The notes beneath the pieces were generated by a model. That model saw nothing but the letters and a program-made list of their open reading frames with translations, did not search any database and was not told the origin of the DNA. The position numbers and the translations under genes were made by a program. From the NCBI GenBank assembly GCA_031277685.1, contig JAITLV010000255.1:1-64000 (forward strand): DNA of 64,000 nt, in the 5' to 3' direction. Below, in pieces: positions 62,653 through 64,000 of this stretch. Origin of the DNA: Sphingobacterium sp. (lineage in GTDB: Bacteria; Bacteroidota; Bacteroidia; Sphingobacteriales; Sphingobacteriaceae). The stretch's first letter is position 1. Each line of letters begins with the position of its first letter.

Positions 62653-64000
62653 ATGAAAAAACTATTTTCACTTGCGCTGGCGCTAAGTTTAGGAGCTTCA
62701 GTATTTGCGCAGGAAAAAAAAGACGCTACATTGAACATTGTACCTTTACCGCAACATGTTCAAATTAAAAATGGCACATTCAAAATCAACGCGAATACTA
62801 AAATTGCCTTTGATACAGAAGAAGACAAAAAGGTTGCCAGTCTATTTCAGGACTTCCTCAAAAGTAACTACAACCTCAATTTAACGTTGGTCAAGTCTGC
62901 GAGCAACAATAGCATTTATTTCTCGTCCAAAAATGCAAAGTCTAACAATATTGAAGCCTATGCGCTTGATATTACCTCAGACCGTGCTACAATCAGCGGA
63001 AAAGATGCTGGCCTATTTTACGGTATGCAATCGTTGATCCAGTTATTACCTATAGATAAAAAAGCCAGTATTGAAATTCAACAAGCTTCGGTCCAAGACG
63101 AGCCGCGCTTTGCTTATCGGGGATTACATCTTGATGTAGGCCGCCATTTCTTCCCTGTAGAATTTGTAAAAAAATACATTGATATTTTGGCCTCTTACAA
63201 GCTGAATACTTTCCATTGGCATTTAACAGATGATCAGGGCTGGCGCATCGAGATCAAATCACATCCTAAATTGACTCAGATCGGTGGCTACCGTAACCAA
63301 ACACTTTTAGGGAATTACAAGACTGATGGTGATTACGACAATACACCCTATGGTGGTTTCTATACCCAAGATCAGATCAAGGAGGTCGTTGCCTATGCAA
63401 AAGCGAAATATGTGACTGTCATCCCAGAAATTGAGATGCCAGGACATGCTTTGGCAGCACTTTCGGCTTATCCAGAGTTAGGCTGTGGTGATAACCCTGG
63501 GCCATATACGGCCGCACAGACTTGGGGTGTATTTGATGATGTATTCTGTGCGGGAAAAGAAGAAACATTCAAACTGTTGGAAGACGTCATTGATGAAGTT
63601 ATTCCATTGTTCCCAAGTGAGTATATTCATATTGGCGGTGATGAGTGTCCCAAAACAAAATGGAAAACCTGTCCACATTGTCAAAAAAGAATCAAAGACA
63701 ACAATCTCAAAGATGAACATGAATTACAGAGCTATTTTATCCAACGTATGGAAAAATACATTAATAGCAAAGGCAAACGGATCATTGGATGGGACGAGAT
63801 CTTAGAAGGTGGCTTGGCACCGAATGCTACTGTTATGAGCTGGAGAGGGGATCAAGGAGCAATTGATGCAGCGAACCAAGGTCATGACGTCATCATTACG
63901 GCCAATAGCTACGGTCTTTATTTTGACCACAAACAGGGGCCTGATCAAAATAGAGAACCATTGAGTATCGGTGGACTTTCTACATTGAATAAAGTATATT
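62653..64000 (+). CDS. Beta-N-acetylhexosaminidase, GH20 (cut by window edge)
   Basis: The first 449 codons of an open frame running off the right edge. Signal peptide MKKLFSLALALSLGASVFAQ, then the GH20b domain (about 25-150) and the GH20 TIM barrel: RGLHLDVGRHFFP (156-168), NTFHWHLTDDQGWRIEIK (185-202), PEIEMPGHALAAL, and the catalytic pair Asp330-Glu331 in HIGGDECP. It removes terminal GlcNAc or GalNAc by substrate-assisted catalysis in the periplasm. Probably monocistronic at its 5' side. It fits the amino-sugar theme of the region. Confidence 0.93.
   Translation, partial: MKKLFSLALALSLGASVFAQEKKDATLNIVPLPQHVQIKNGTFKINANTKIAFDTEEDKKVASLFQDFLKSNYNLNLTLVKSASNNSIYFSSKNAKSNNIEAYALDITSDRATISGKDAGLFYGMQSLIQLLPIDKKASIEIQQASVQDEPRFAYRGLHLDVGRHFFPVEFVKKYIDILASYKLNTFHWHLTDDQGWRIEIKSHPKLTQIGGYRNQTLLGNYKTDGDYDNTPYGGFYTQDQIKEVVAYAKAKYVTVIPEIEMPGHALAALSAYPELGCGDNPGPYTAAQTWGVFDDVFCAGKEETFKLLEDVIDEVIPLFPSEYIHIGGDECPKTKWKTCPHCQKRIKDNNLKDEHELQSYFIQRMEKYINSKGKRIIGWDEILEGGLAPNATVMSWRGDQGAIDAANQGHDVIITANSYGLYFDHKQGPDQNREPLSIGGLSTLNKVY

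Noticed and set aside
1..64000. CRISPR array, tRNA or rRNA genes
   Set aside because: No regularly spaced repeats and no cloverleaf or rRNA sequences were recognised in the spacers.

Overview
The window looks like chromosomal DNA of a Bacteroidota member of the family Sphingobacteriaceae, most likely a Sphingobacterium-type organism. The evidence is four SusC/SusD outer-membrane uptake pairs, many short-signal lipoproteins, AT-rich spacers, promoters of the Bacteroidota type (-33 TTTG, about 20 nt, -7 TAnnTTTG), and a housekeeping block with a malic enzyme-phosphotransacetylase fusion next to ruvA. Identification is from protein and motif recognition only; no database search was run.

Layout. 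0.1-1.3 kb: a membrane acyltransferase-like protein (minus). 1.6-7.8 kb and 8.9-15.1 kb: two paralogous operons, each a ROK-family regulator followed directly by susC and susD, behind near-identical promoters. A short secreted protein lies between them on the minus strand, and an alpha-L-fucosidase (GH29) follows the second behind a terminator hairpin. 16.8-23.1 kb: a GH3 glycosidase, small lipoproteins and a TonB-dependent receptor. 23.3-35.3 kb: a glycosaminoglycan-type region with a PL8 chondroitinase-like lyase and a sulfatase (minus), a barstar-like protein and an exported Gfo/Idh/MocA protein (plus), and a susC-susD-YdcF operon (minus).

35.0-39.6 kb: a compact minus-strand operon of uncharacterised genes headed by a 573-residue protein. 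I read that protein as two tandem, degenerate nucleotidyltransferase-HEPN modules. The operon has a consensus promoter whose -7 box lies inside a perfect 13-bp dyad. This is the best candidate here for an undescribed system. A decayed reading frame lies upstream of it.

40.4-44.5 kb: an S41 peptidase, a DKNYY lipoprotein and a beta-rich lipoprotein preceded by a run of hairpins. 44.7-53.3 kb: a susC-susD operon ending in a fusion of a phosphodiesterase-like domain with an alkaline phosphatase, divergent from a second GH29 fucosidase. 53.6-55.9 kb: a PAS histidine kinase with a single-domain response regulator. 55.9-62.3 kb: housekeeping genes (Xaa-Pro aminopeptidase, PBP4-type carboxypeptidase, maeB, ruvA). 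62.7 kb to the end: a GH20 beta-N-acetylhexosaminidase cut by the window edge.

Taken together the carbohydrate genes (two GH29, GH3, GH20, PL8, sulfatase, four SusCD pairs) suggest scavenging of fucosylated, sulfated, amino-sugar-rich glycans. The ROK proteins probably sense sugars for the first two uptake systems; the alkaline phosphatase fusion suggests that the fourth pair handles a phosphorylated substrate.
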